Counted from the first letter of the stretch, positions 32,141 through 43,939 are shown. The stretch: 64,000 nucleotides of DNA from Sorangium cellulosum (GCF_002950945.1 NZ_CP012673.1:11174501-11238500), one strand, 5' to 3'. Numbers and translations: made by a program. The notes: generated by a model from the letters alone, not told the origin.

Positions 32141-32623
32141 TCAGATGCCACGGCGCCTCAGAATCGAAAAAGCAGCCTGGCGCAATCTTTGAGTACCGCG
32201 GTTGCCGTGCGCAAACTCGTCCAACGCCTTGCGCGTTTCATCATTCGGCACAATGTGATCGAGCCACAACAAAGCACGCTCGATGTAAGGCGGAGCCCGC
32301 TGTCGCAATGCAAGACTAAGAACCTTCTGTATTAGATCACTGGCACCTGCGCACAATTCTTCATCATCGCCTATGGCGCAAGTCAACTGCAAAGCGAACT
32401 CCGCGTATTCCATGTCAAGCATGGGCAGAAAAAACAACATCTTCTCAGAAACGGCAGGAATGAGATTTCCCGTTTGAGGGACAAATTGCATCCAGTTGCC
32501 CTGCTCGTCGATGCCCAACACCAGCGAAGGGGTGGCGACGAGCGATCGCCAGCGCCGCACCTCATTGGAGTCTCGTACCGGCGATTCCTGCCAGCTCCGC
32601 ACTGGACTGTTCTTTGTCAACAT
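32141..32623 (-). CDS. probable cognate immunity protein of the RHS toxin tip
   Basis: A 160-aa protein beginning 5 bp after the RHS stop codon (stop at 32629, ATG 32623), the usual place for the immunity gene of a polymorphic toxin. A beta-rich first part (SLVLGIDEQGNWMQFVPQTG) is followed by a helical C-terminal half (LLWLDHIVPNDETRKALDEF). I recognise no named family. Its AT-rich composition matches the toxin tip and not the RHS core, so the pair was probably gained together. Confidence 0.65.
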   Translation of the reverse strand: MLTKNSPVRSWQESPVRDSNEVRRWRSLVATPSLVLGIDEQGNWMQFVPQTGNLIPAVSEKMLFFLPMLDMEYAEFALQLTCAIGDDEELCAGASDLIQKVLSLALRQRAPPYIERALLWLDHIVPNDETRKALDEFAHGNRGTQRLRQAAFSILRRRGI

Positions 32624-32628
32624 AACCG

Positions 32629-32930
32629 TCACCACGATACCGAGTGAGAAACCTTTACGCCAAAAGACTGCATGAACTCCGTAAACTGCGCCCGGGTCTC
32701 CGATGTCCAAAGATGTCCGAAATGACCACTGTGCTCATTAGTTCGAAGGACCCCGCCTTCGCGCCAAATCGTACCACCGACAACCGATTCGCTTCCCGCG
32801 GCGAGCCCTTCGTGACCCAAGGGGTGATTTGCCATCCTGAACACTCCAGCTTTGTGGTCATAAATGAAATCGACAGGCTTCGACCCAGAAAATTTCTTCA
32901 CATAATTGGCCGATTTCACACGTGAACTCA
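32629..32930 (-). other. C-terminal toxin tip of the RHS protein (Ntox43-like)
   Basis: The last about 100 residues follow the linker after AARGGALAG. They read VKSANYVKKFSGSKPVDFIY, FRMANHPLGHEGLAAGSESV, and end NEHSGHFGHLWTSETRAQFT then EFMQSFGVKVSHS. The E-x-S-G-H-x-G-x-x-W-T and FM-x-S-x-G signature resembles the polymorphic toxin type 43 domain. No signal or metal site is obvious. The DNA is AT-richer than the RHS core, which places the exchange point near 32930. Nuclease activity is an inference. Confidence 0.55.
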
Positions 32931-35900
32931 GCTCAACCATCCCGCGTGGGCCGCTTCCAGCAAGAGCTCCCCCCCTTGCGGCTTCTGCGGATGATGCGGG
33001 CGGCTTCGGAGCCGCTTGTTGCGCCGGCGGCGGCGCCACGGCCGGCTGCGCTGCCGCCTGCGCGGTCTGCTGTTGTTGCTGCTGCGTGACGAGCCTGAGC
33101 AGCAACCGACGCGCGGCGTCGCCGAGGCCACGCCTCAAGCCGCCAGTCGCAGCCGCTGCGCTCGCCGCTTGCCCGCTTTCGGCCATTCGCTGCACCAGTT
33201 GTTTTTGGTGGAACGCCGCCCCCTCGGGTCCGTTGAAACAGCTTGGATTCCGGCACCCACCCATCCCAGCGCCGCCGGGCGGAATGTTCCGGCCCCCCCC
33301 TCCCTGCGCTTGCCGGCCATCCGGATCGACGAGATTGACAGGGTTGTTCAGCGCGTAGCTGTACAGCCCGAGATTGCCTGGATTGAAGACACCCCCGGCT
33401 GGCCCTCCGGCCATGTACTCGTCGAGGATCGGATCCGGGCTCATCCACACCCCGAGCCGCGGCTCATAGCTCCGCGCCCCGTAGTGGTAGAGCCCCGTCG
33501 ACAGGTCGAGCTCCTTGCCGTTGAACAGGTACGGCTGCCGGTTCTGGAACCGCGAGTCCGACTCGTCGACCCACAGCTCCCCGCTCGGCAGGTACTCGAC
33601 GTGCTGGCTCAGCTCCTGGTCCAGGTCGGTGACGTACTGCGTGCTCCCGAGGTGGTCCGGGTGGTAGTACATCACCGGCGGCCGCTGGAACCAGTCCGCG
33701 TCGATCTTGCTCGCGAGCCGCGCCTCGCCCGCGAAGATGTGCTTCGTCGCGATCACCCCGTTGCGCACCACGAGGTGCTGATCGACGTACGCCGTCTCCT
33801 CCTCGCCCGCCACCCCGTGCCGGTGCACCCGTCGCTCCCCGGCTCCGTCGTACAGCGCCCGCGACACCTCCTGGTTGTTCTCTCTCACCGACACCAGCCG
33901 GTTGTCCTCGTCCCACCCCAGCGTCCGCTGCAGGTTCCCCCGGTACTTCCACTCCTTGTGGTTGCCGTTCGCGTCGTAGAACAGCTCCCGCAGCCGAGGT
34001 CGCGTCTCCGCGTGCACGAACTCGTCCACCTGATTCGCCGCGTGCGGCCGCGGCCCGGTGTAGCGGTACTCGTTGCGGTACGTCCTCTCCTGGATGACGC
34101 CCTGCTTCTCCCACTCCCTCCGGTCGTCCCATTTCGGCACGTACCGGGCGACCTCCTGCCCCTTCCTCTTCACGTTCCCGAGCACGTCGTACGCGATCTC
34201 CAGCGCGTACCCCTGCCGCTCGTTCCCCCGCTCCTGGTAGGTGCCCGACGCCTCGGTGAGCTGGTTCAGGTCGTCGTACGCGAACCGCTGCTCGGTCGTC
34301 GCCACCATCACCGCCCCGCCCAGCGACTCGTCGAACGGCGCCTCGTTGCGCAGCGCGAGCACGTTGCCCACGAGGTCGTAGTCATACCGCAGCCGCTGAA
34401 ACGCCCTCGGCCCGCGGCCCATCCGCCGCATCTGCGCCGTCTGGTGATCCGCATCGACGTCCGACAGCCGCCGCGTCGACGGGTCGTACCCGTACGTCGT
34501 CTCGACCCCGTTGCCCGCCACCACGCGCACCCGCTGCCCGTGCTCGTCGTACCCGATGTGCCTCAGGTACTCCGTCATCCTCGGCTCGTCCGGGTGCTGC
34601 GGATTGACCTTCTGGTTCTCCCCGACCGCCGACACCAGGAGCCCGCCGCGATCGTACCCGTAGCGCACGATCTCCTCCCCGGAGCCGGGGAAGTGCAGCT
34701 CCTGCATCCGACCCAGCGAATCGAACACGTACTTCAGCCTCGCCTCGTACGGCCCACGGTGCGGCTCGCGCAGCCGCGGGAACTCCGCCAAGAGCTCCGC
34801 CACGTTGCCGAAGCGATCGTAGCGGTAGCTCCGCGTCCCCGCCGCGCTCGTCTCCTCCTTCACCCGCCCCGCGCGGTTGCCCTGCGCATCGCCCGCCTCC
34901 CCGGCGCCGCCGTACGTGTACACAACGTCCTGCGTCACGGGGTAATCGATCTTCCGCAGCCGGTTGAAGTCGTACTCGTACCGCACGAGCTGCCCGCGCA
35001 GCCCGAGCTCCGCCGTCTGCTTCGCCCGAAGATTCCCGGCCAGGTCGTAGCGCCACTCCGTGCGCCCCGCGTCGGGGCTCACCAGCTCCACCATGCGCCC
35101 GACCGTGTCGTACCGCGCCTCCGTCGCGTTGCTCCGCGCGTCCGTCACCCGCACCAGCTCGCCCACCGGGTTGTGCTCGTACCGCGTCACGATCCGCTGC
35201 TCGACCTCGTCGATCGTGTTCCACTCCTCCACCGCCGCGATCCGCCCGCCCACGTCCTGGTAGGTGTGGCGCGACTTGCCGTTCGCGTCGATCACCGTCT
35301 CCTGGAACACGAGCTGCCCCTCGAGCTGCACCAGGTCGCGCTCCACCCGCGTCTGCGCGTACCCGCCCGTCAGCGTCGCCTTGGGGTCCGGCACCTCGAC
35401 AAGCCGCGTCCGCGACAGCACGTCGTGCTCGAAGCGCGTGCTCCGCAAGAGCTCCACCGCCGTGAACGTCGTGTCCGGCTCCGCGCTGAACACCGGCTGC
35501 CCCTGCTCCACCACGCGACCCAGCGCGTCGAACACCACCGCGCCGCTGACGGTCATCCCTACCTCGGTGCCCGTGCCTGTGTCGCGCTCCAGGTCCCTCT
35601 TCGTCTGGATCACCCGCCCCAGCCCATCCGCGAACGTCACCGTCACGATCGGGTCGTCCGGGTGCTCCGCGTCCTTGTGGCTCGTCCTCGCCCACGCCGG
35701 CATCGCCGTCGACTGCCCCGGCTGGAGCGCATACGCGAACCCGACCGCCGGCTCGCCCTCGGCGTCGAGCTCGTCGTCGCTCCAGATCTTGCTCGGCGCG
35801 CAGTCGACCGGGACCGCCTGCGCCTCGGTGAGGTCGTTCGGCCCCCAGACCCCGATCAGCCGGCCGAAGTCGTCGTACCGATGCACGATCGTGTGCCCGT

Positions 35901-38900
35901 TGACGTCGGTCTCCTGCGCCACCGTGCCGTACAGCACGTTGGGCACGCTGTTCGAGCGGTATCCGAAGCTGTCGACCACACACGTGCGGTAGCTGCGCGT
36001 CAGCGCATCGTAGCCGTAGGTCAGCGTGTAGCTGTTCGGGTCGGTGAAGGTCTTCAGGTTGCCCAGGTCATCGTAATCGAAGTGCCATGTCGCCTCGTCG
36101 CCGGCATAAGGCGACCCGTCCGGCCGCTTGCCCCCGGTGATGACGTTCGTGAACGTCTCGAGCGCGCCCGTCGTGGGCCAGTACGTCGCCGTGCGCTCGC
36201 GCAGGACGCGTCCGTCTGTGTCCGTCGTCCGGACGAGCCTCGGCTTCCTGATGTACGGCGCCTCGTCCTTCTCGTAGTCGATGTGGTGGTGCACGTCGTC
36301 GGCCGTCGTCCCCTCCTCGCCGTAGAAGAACAGGTCGGTGAGGTGGCCCTCCTCGTCATGGAACCGCGTCTCTCGCGTGCTCTTGTGGGTCGCCTCCGGG
36401 TCGTCCGTGGTCCCCTCGTAGAACGCGCTCCTCCGCTCCGTCTCCCTCGGGAAGAACCACCCGTTCGCCTCGATTTGCGCCAGGTCCGGCGCCAGGTGGT
36501 CGACCTCCTCCACCGTGTAGAGCATCCCGTCGCCGTCGCGCAGCGCCGAGCGCGCCAGGAAGCCTCGCCTGTAGATGTCCTCGTTCTCGTACGCGGCCTG
36601 CTCGACCGACATCGCGGTCACCCCGTCCTCGCCGAGCGCCGTCGTCGTGACATGCCGGTACCCGAGGTCCACCCGCTCGTCCCGGTGGTACACCCCGTCC
36701 CCGTACGTCTCGATGCGCGTCCGGTACGTGTGCACCCCGTGCGCGCCGCTCACGCCCTCCACCCCGTCGCGCACGACCACATCGCTCAGCACCCACTGGC
36801 TCGACGGCATGTCCACCGCCGCCGTGCGCTCGTCGACCTCCGTCCGCGCGTCGTCCATCGGCAAGCCGCTCTCGTCCACCGGCCCGCCCGCGGCGACCTC
36901 CCTCGGCACCACCAGGTTGCCCTCGCGCCGGTAGTCGAGCTCCACGCTCCCGCCCAGCGGGCGGTGCACCCGCCACAGCAGGTTCGCCTTGCCAATCGTG
37001 TTCCTCCGCGCCCGCACCGCGCTGTCGCCGTCCCGCTTCAGCACGTGATCGGCCAGCCCGTCACCGTCGATGTCCTCGAACCCGAGGTGCGACGCGCCGG
37101 TTCCCTCGGAGTAATAGACCGACCCGCCGAGGCAGACGAAGTAACAGACCTCGAGCGACACGCTGCCGTCGAGGCTCTCCGACCGCCGGAAGCCCACCGC
37201 ATCGCCGCTCCCCATGAACGCGTATTCCGGCGGGTCGATGTCCACTCCCCAGCCGCCGGCCGGCCATTCCTCCTCTGCCGCGAACCGGTCGCCGAGGTTG
37301 AGCTGCACCCGGAAGGAGGTCTCCCCCGGATCCTTCATCACCTTGTCCGGCAGCCCGTCGCCGTTCACGTCAGCGAAGTCCACGATCGTGCGCGCCGTCG
37401 TGCGCGTGTACCCGATCCCCGCGCCCACGCTCGCGCTCACGCCGCCGCTGGAGCCGCCTGCGCTCGCCCCGAACCCGATGCTCTGCGCGCCCGTGTCCTC
37501 CAGCCGCACCGCCTCCACGCCCGCCGCGTCCGTGAAGAAGCCCAGCACCTCGCCGAGCACGTCGTTCAGCGCGCCCGCGTCGAAGCCGGCCTTGCTGAAC
37601 CCGTCCCGCTCCCACGCCACCGGCGCCGTGAACCGGTAGCCGAGGTTCAGCGCCACCGTCATCTGCCCGCTCCCGGGGTCCTGCGCCACCTGGTCGACCA
37701 GCCCATCGCCGTTGATGTCGAGCAGCTCCACGTGCGCCGCCGACAACCCGTAGCTGGTCCCGGCGCTGAAGCTCGTGCGCAGGTATCCTCGCGAACGCCC
37801 CCGGCTGTCAGTCTTGTTGAGCGTCTGCTCCTCCTCGTCTCCCGCGCTGAACGTGAGCGACGCGAGGTCGCCGTTCAGCCGCACCGTCCGGTGCTCCACC
37901 CGCCGCAGCGCGTCCGGCAGCGAAAACGACGCGCTCGCACCGAACCCCGCGCCCGTGTTGAGCGCTGCGCCCTCGCGCGTCACGCTGTCCGGGTACCGGT
38001 CGCCGTTCAGATCGATCAGCTCCAGATCCGTCGTCGTGCTGCCGAAGCTGTAGCCTCCCCCCACGGGACCCGCCCCCGCCGTGAGCTCCGCGTTCCACGT
38101 CTCCGCGTAGCGCACGCTGCCCCGATGGCGCTGCCCCGAGAGCCGCCCCACCACCGACGGCAGGACCCGATCGCCGCCCACGAACGCCTCCGACGCCGCC
38201 GCGCCCCAGACCGGCGCGCCCTCCTCCGGCGAGAGCGGCACCGCGAGCGTGAACCCGCGCTCCGGATCGCGCGTCGGGAACAGGATGTCCGCCTCGCTGA
38301 ACGCGCGGTCGCCGTTCATGAAGCCCACCGACCAGCCGTGGAACCCGCCGGCCGTCGGGTCCTGCGGCGCCCCGTCGACCAGCGCCTCGGACGCCGGGTC
38401 GGGCACGAGCAGGGCGACCGGGACCGGCTCCCCATCGATGCGGGCGCTGTTCAGGACCGCGAGGCCCCCGGGCGCCTGCTCCGAGAAGAGCGTCACGTAG
38501 ATCGGCTCGCCGGCCTGGATCTCCAGGTCGACGGCCACGGGATACGCGGTTCCAACGCTGCTCGGCGCCGAATACGACTGCTTGTGCAGCAGCCGGTGCA
38601 CGCCCTGCACCAGCAGCGTCAGCGGCTGGGAAATCGTGCTGGTCCCCGGCACCACCAGCGTCCCCTCGAGCCGCGCCGTCCCCGTCTCCGGCGCGATCCA
38701 CGGCGCCCGGCGCGCCCCCGGCCTCCACCGCCGCACCGGCATCGCCACGTACGGCTGCTGCTGGATGAGCGCCACCGGCAGCGCCGCGTCCTCGGCCGTG
38801 TCGCTGTCCAGCTTGCAGCCCGCGCGCCCGTTCGGCTGGATCGCGCACGCCACCGGCCCGCAACGTCGCTCACCCGTCCGTCGATCGGCGCGGCAGGTTG

Positions 38901-41857
38901 TCCGGTATTCGACCGTCGGCGTCCACGCGACGCGCGCCGGGTCGTCGGGCACATCCGACCTCACCCGGAACCACAGCCGATCGCCCTCCTTCACCTCGAC
39001 AAGGCCGCTCGCGTCGCCGTGGATCCGCCCTGCGAGCGCCAGCACCCCTGCGTCCGCGCTCACCACCTCCTCATCCATGACGCTGTGGAACGTGCCCTCG
39101 CTCTCGCGCGCGATCGACACCCGCAGCGCATCGCTCGTCGACGCCTTCACCAGATCGCCCGTGATGCTCACGAGGCCGTCCGACGACGCCACCCACGGCA
39201 CCTCGGGCTGCCCTCCGAGCCGGTGATCTTCGGCGTACGCGAATCGGTGGATGGGTCGGCCGTCCGGCCCCACGTGCCCGAGCAGCTCCTCGCCGACCTC
39301 GTAGGTGATCGACGGGCTCCACGACAGCACGTCGGACGCCGTGTTCACCGCCCGCTCCGGGTCGATCTCGGGCGCCGCGCTGATTCGGAAGTAGAGGCGA
39401 TCCCCCGCGAGCACGTGGACCGAGAGCGCCGCGCCCCCGCAATCGCCCGCGCCCACCGCGCACGGCCCGAGCTCGTCCGGACCGAACACGTGGCTGAACA
39501 GCGGCGGCAGCTCCCCGTTGCGGACCAGCTCCACGCGCACCCCGTCGCCCCCCGCCTCCTGCTTCTGGAGCACGCCCTCGATGCGCACATCGCCCTCGAA
39601 CGGCGCGACCCACCGGAGCATCGGGTCGGCCGGATGGAAGTCCGCGCGCGACGCAAGCGCGAAGTCCGGGTTGCCCGAAGGCGCGCTGTCGCCGAGGGTC
39701 CCCCAGTCCCTCACACCCAAGAACGCGCCGCGTCGATCGTTGATCGCGACCTGGAGCTGCCCGAGAGCCCCGACCGACACGAGATCAGGGAACCCGTCGC
39801 CGTTGAGGTCCGAGACGACCCGCTCGTCTTCCGCCCGGCTGCGCGTGTACGCCGCCGACGCGCTGAGCGCATCGCCCACGTTGATGCCTGCGTGGACGCT
39901 CCATCCCGAGGTGTCCGTGAGCCCGAGATCGTCGCTGTGGAGCCCGCCGAGGCGGAACGGATCGAAGTGATTGCCGTCGGGAAGGCGCAGCAGGTTGCGC
40001 AGCGCGTCCCCGCCGTCGCCGGCGAAGTCGGGCAATCCGTCGCCGTTCAGGTCGAGCAGGCTGGCGCGCGTCGTCTGGCTCCCGCTGTAACCGCCGCCGC
40101 CCACGCTGACGATGCCGAGGAGCCCCACGGACGCGCTGCCGCCGAACGCCGAGTCCTCCGTGCGCGACAGGCCTCTCTGAGACGACGCCTGCCCCCACGT
40201 CACGGCGTTCGCCGCGAACGCCCCGGGCTGCCCGGACGCGGTGCGCGGCGCGGCGAAGTACTCGAACGTGTGCCGATAGAGCTCCTGGCTCGTGAGCGTG
40301 CCGTCGGCGTTGCGGCTCCCCTTGCCGCGCACCGCGATGGCCTGGAGCAAGCTCTTGCCGAAGTCGCCCTGCGCGTACTCGAGCGCGACGCTGCGGATGA
40401 TGGTCTGGCCGAACCGCACGTCGACGCGCGCGAGCCGCTCGCTGCTCTGCTCCAGAAAGCCCGGCCTGCCGCTCAGCAACACGTCCGGGCGCCCGCCCTC
40501 CGATATGAAATCCACGGCGTACGCAGCGCCCACGCCCTGCGACGTGTTGGCCGTGTACTCGATGCGCTCGGGGTGCACCTCGATGCGCGGCGCCGGCCCC
40601 TCCGAGTCGACCCGGCGCGCATGGTGGATGAACATCTGGTTGCCGAACGGATCGCGGACCTCTTCGAGGTACCAGCGGAACACGTTGCGCGGACGGTTCG
40701 GGTCCGGATCGTCCAGCCGCGCGGTCGCGCTACGCCCGTAGACGTAGGTCGTCCCGTCCTTGTCCGTGATCTCCCAGTGGTACGCGTCGGGTCCGGTCCC
40801 GTGGCGCAGGATCCGCGCGAAGCGCCCTTCCACCCGCTGCCGGTAGGCCTGCGGCTCGCTCGACGCGTCGCCAGTCCGCACGAGCTCGCTCCCGTCGAGC
40901 GCATACCGCTCCTCACCCGTCGCGTACGTCGGCACACCGAAGCGCGTATCGATCTCCACCCGCGACAGCCGCAGATCCCAGCCCACGCCGAGCCAGCCGT
41001 TGCGGTGCTCGCTGTCGTAAACGGACGGCGAGCGCCGGATGGATGCCGTTGCGTCCCGGCGGGACCTCGATCGGGTGGCTGAGGTGCGCCGAGCCGTTCG
41101 AGCCCGCCTCCGGCGGCGCGATCAGCGTCACTCCGGCGAGCGGGCTGCCGAGCGCCAGCCCCTTGATGCTGTTCGGATCGAACGAGCGCGCGCCCGGCGC
41201 GTCCGGCGTCGCCAGCGTCGCGTTCACGAAATCGGTGAAGTGATCGGTCAGGCTCGCCAGCTTGCCCTTGGCGGCGTCGCCGGCCCGCTCGACGCGCTGC
41301 CAGGCGCCGAGCGCCTCGTCGAAATAGAAGCCGGTGATGTGCTGCGCCGTCATCCCCGGCGGAATGGCGTGCTCGTCGTACGGCAGCGTCAGGCGTACGG
41401 GCTTCCTGAACCTGAGCCCGTGCGGCCCGAAGCGGTAGGCTTTCCCTCCGGGCGTGACGTTGACCATCGCGCGCCCCATCGGCCGCACCTCGCCTGGGTC
41501 GAGCGGCCGGATCGTGATCCGCACCGGCTCGTCCACCGCGCCCTCGGGGATCTCCAGCACGGCCCCCCCGAACGCCACCACCCGGGCCTGGCCCGGGAGC
41601 ACCATCTCGCCATGAGGCGCACCGACGTCCTCGACGAGCGGCGCGTCGACACGAGGCCCCAGCGACAGGCCCCCTGCGCCGTCGCTCGGCAGCCGCAAGG
41701 GAACCGTGGAGAGCGCCGCCCCGCCGCCCGGGGGTGACAGCGGCAACAGCCGCGGCTCCGGAGGCCCGGCCAGCGCGAGGCCCTCGTGCCCCCGCCCGAG
41801 CAAGAGCACCACGGCACAGCACAGCACGAATCGATAGAACCAGCCCGCGTGTCGCAT
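32629..41857 (-). CDS. giant TcB/SpvB-RHS polymorphic toxin, one-base frameshift near 41024
   Basis: One gene of about 3,075 codons in two frames. N-terminus (ATG 41857): signal peptide (FVLCCAVVLLLG), then a domain with VLEIPEGAVDEPVRITIRPL that resembles ZU5/SpvB-type lead sequences, running to GRNGIHPALAV. A single extra C in the GTCCG stretch near 41022-41026 breaks the frame. The other frame continues VYDSEHRNGWLGVGWDLRLS and on to 32629. The long body has FG-GAP/VCBS calcium motifs of the D-L-N-G-D-G-L-P-D type (at least six), as in TcB/SpvB proteins. Many RHS/YD repeats follow (about 35800-33500 on the DNA), then the core end GLYHYGARSYEPRLGVWMSP and NPVNLVDPDGR. A Gln/Ala/Pro linker and a different toxin tip finish the protein. 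The shell probably encloses and cleaves off the tip. If the frameshift is real, secretion may be lost. Confidence 0.85.
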
Positions 41858-41895
41858 TCGAGATCCCCCGACGCAAGATCCGTTGATTGGCGCCA

Positions 41896-41924
41896 CGTAT
41901 CCACGGCAGGACGCAACATGTCAA
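41896..41924 (-). promoter_or_regulatory. predicted sigma-70-type promoter of the RHS toxin gene
   Basis: On the minus strand TTGACA (41924-41919), a 17-bp spacer and GATACG (41901-41896) precede the ATG at 41857 by 39 bp. A GGGGGA ribosome site sits just before the ATG. The -35 is perfect and the -10 is partial. Confidence 0.5.
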
Positions 41925-42175
41925 TGCGCGATTGACGAAAGCAATGAAATCGCGCCGCCGGCCGCTGGGACAGCCGCGACGACGACGCCGCTCAGGCGGC
42001 GCTGGGACGGGCGGAGCGCTCGCGCGGCGCCGGCAGCGCGCCGCGCGCTGCGGGGCCCTCCGATATCTTCGCTGGAGGAGTGGTGATGACGGCGTCGGAG
42101 CGGTGACCGGCGCGCCCCGTGTGCGGACCTCAGCTTGGCGCGCCGGCGGGTGCGCCTGTCGCGCGATCCCGCCCG
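41925..42175. other. intergenic region upstream of the RHS gene
   Basis: GC-rich spacer between the RHS promoter and the stop codon of the unknown gene on the same strand. Together with 41858-41924 it makes 318 bp without a gene. No repeat, RNA gene or second promoter is evident. Confidence 0.35.
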
Positions 42176-43003
42176 TCAATCGATCGGCGGCTGTTCAGGC
42201 TCGCTCGGCGCCTGCGGCGCGGCGGGCGTGGCCGGCGCGGCGGGCTCGTCCTCGCCTGTCTCCGGGTTCACGTCCGCGATCGCGCGCCGCGAGCGCAGGT
42301 AGTGTCCGATGGCCTCGTTCTGCTGGAGGATCGGCGCGAGCAGCGCGAGCCGGGCCGCGGTCCCCTCGCGCGTGCGCGCGTGGTGCTTGCCCAGGATGAT
42401 GGCGACGGCCTCCAGGAGGAGGCCTTGGCCCTCCGCGCGCGCGGCGCGCACCCGGCCCCAGTCGATGAGCGACGGCGGCGGGGCTTCGAGCGCCTCGCGG
42501 TACTGGACCGCGAGATCCGCGAGGCGGGTGACCAGGCGGCCGAGGCCGAACTCCTTCGCGGCCGGGGCGAGCTCCCCCTTGAGCAGGGCGACGATGTCGT
42601 CGACGGCCGCGAGCTCATCGATGTACGGGAGCGAGGTGATCGCCTGGACGCTCACGGGGAAGATCGGCTTGAGGAACGACGCGACTTCCTTGTGGATCGG
42701 ATCGTCCGGCGCGGCGCCCTGCGTCTGCGCGACGACGTGATCTCGGATCGCGCCGAGCGTGCGGTCGACGAGCACGTCGATGCGCTGGGCGGCGGGGTTC
42801 GTCCCCGAGGCCACGGGCTCGCCGGCCCAGCGGCGCTCCAGGGCGCGCGTGGCGAGGTCGTGCTCGACGGCGGCGTCGCAGTGCTTCACGAGCTCCGTGA
42901 AGCGCTGCTCCTTGGCGAGGGCGCGGACCTTCTGGAGGGCGAAGAGCCGGCGACCGGTGGTGAAGACGTACAGGTTGAAGAGTGATTCGAGGGTGGCATC
43001 CAT
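42176..43003 (-). CDS. hypothetical helical protein with Pro/Ala-rich tail
   Basis: A 275-aa cytoplasmic protein I cannot name. It is almost all helix: MDATLESLFNLYVFTTGRRL, a DAAVEHDLATRALERRW stretch, VASFLKPIFPVSVQAITSLP, and a later HHARTREGTAARLALLAPIL. The C-terminal 35 residues are acidic and Pro/Ala-rich. The ATG at 43003 has a GGGAGG site 6 bp upstream; the longer frame upstream is repeat DNA and not coding. Repeats of several kinds fill the next 0.9 kb. The gene lies upstream of the RHS operon in the same direction, but no shared function can be argued. Confidence 0.75.
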   Translation of the reverse strand: MDATLESLFNLYVFTTGRRLFALQKVRALAKEQRFTELVKHCDAAVEHDLATRALERRWAGEPVASGTNPAAQRIDVLVDRTLGAIRDHVVAQTQGAAPDDPIHKEVASFLKPIFPVSVQAITSLPYIDELAAVDDIVALLKGELAPAAKEFGLGRLVTRLADLAVQYREALEAPPPSLIDWGRVRAARAEGQGLLLEAVAIILGKHHARTREGTAARLALLAPILQQNEAIGHYLRSRRAIADVNPETGEDEPAAPATPAAPQAPSEPEQPPID

Positions 43004-43247
43004 GCAATCCTCCCTTTGGGGGAAGGGGGGAACATACTCTGGGGGTGGAGATGGGCGCCAAGGGGAAAGTGAGGAATGGTGAGGGGGTAGCACGGAGTCG
43101 ACGCTGACCCGAGCCGGTGGGGGCCATCGTCCGTCTGCGTCTGCGCGCGCTATTTTGAGCATGCTGGAATCGAAGCTGGATCTTTGCCATGAGCTCAAGG
43201 GATTCGATTCGAGAGCATGGCTCTCATCGATGGTCGCACGGACGCTA

Positions 43248-43300
<53 letters not shown>

Positions 43301-43306
43301 GAGGGC

Positions 43307-43353
43307 AGACGAGAGACGAGAGACGAGAGACGAGAGACGAGAGACGAGAGACG
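43307..43353. repeat. (AGACGAG)n heptanucleotide array
   Basis: Six perfect copies of AGACGAG plus a partial one, starting 7 bp after the hexanucleotide array. Heptamers change reading frame when copy number changes, which argues against coding. Confidence 0.95.
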
Positions 43354-43465
43354 CCTGGAATCTGGGCCGTGAATCTTTATGAGCCCGATCGCAAGCACCC
43401 ATAGGTGCTAGACACAACGGGTCCTCGACCGCGCTCCTGGTCGCGGGAAGCCGCCCCCCGCCCCG

Positions 43466-43725
43466 CCTGGCCTCCTGCCTGGTCGCCGGGGGGTTCGACC
43501 CCCGGTCAACCTGGCCTCCTGCCTGGTCGCGGGGGGTTCGACCCCCGGTCAACCTGGCCTCCTGCCTGGTCGCCGGGGGGTTCGACCCCCGGTCAACCCG
43601 GCCTCCTGCCTGGTCGCGGGGGGTTCGACCCCCGGTCAGCCTGGGCCTCCCGCCTGGTCGCGGGGGGTTCGACCCCCGGTCAGCCTGGCCTCCCGCCTGG
43701 TCGCGGGGGGGTTCGACCCCCCCGG
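43466..43725. repeat. six tandem copies of a 43/44-bp hairpin repeat
   Basis: Units start at 43466, 43510, 43553, 43597, 43640 and 43684 with lengths 44, 43, 44, 43, 44 and about 42. Each contains CCTGGCCTCCTGCCTGGTCG followed by a G-run, TTCGA and a C-run ending CCCCCGGTCA. The GGGGGTTCGACCCCC core is an inverted repeat that resembles a tRNA T-arm. The length difference is one base in the G-run (GCGG versus GCCGG). The last copy has longer G and C runs. Confidence 0.95.
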
Positions 43726-43939
43726 CCACACGGGCGGTGCAGCCCTCCGGCCGGCCACGCCGCACGGGTGTGCCGCCAGCCGCCCCGGCGGGCCTACCCC
43801 TTTCCCTGACCTGGCGTCCTCCGCGCCTCGACCATCACTTCCGTGCTGCGCCGCCTCCGCGACTCACACGCGCCGCCCCGCTCGCCTACAGTCCACCCTC
43901 GCGCCGGCCGCCCCTCCTCCCCCGGCGCGGCGCGATCCC

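Noticed and set aside
33016..41082. Very long plus-strand reading frame (about 2,690 codons) opposite the RHS gene
   Set aside because: It is the antisense of the RHS coding sequence and is His/Arg/Val-rich with no domains or start signals. High GC keeps the opposite strand free of stops.
43466..43725. CRISPR array
   Set aside because: Units follow one another directly with no variable spacers, and no cas genes are near.
43466..43725. tRNA genes or tRNA-like RNAs in the repeat array
   Set aside because: Only the T-arm-like hairpin is present; no acceptor, D or anticodon arms can be built.
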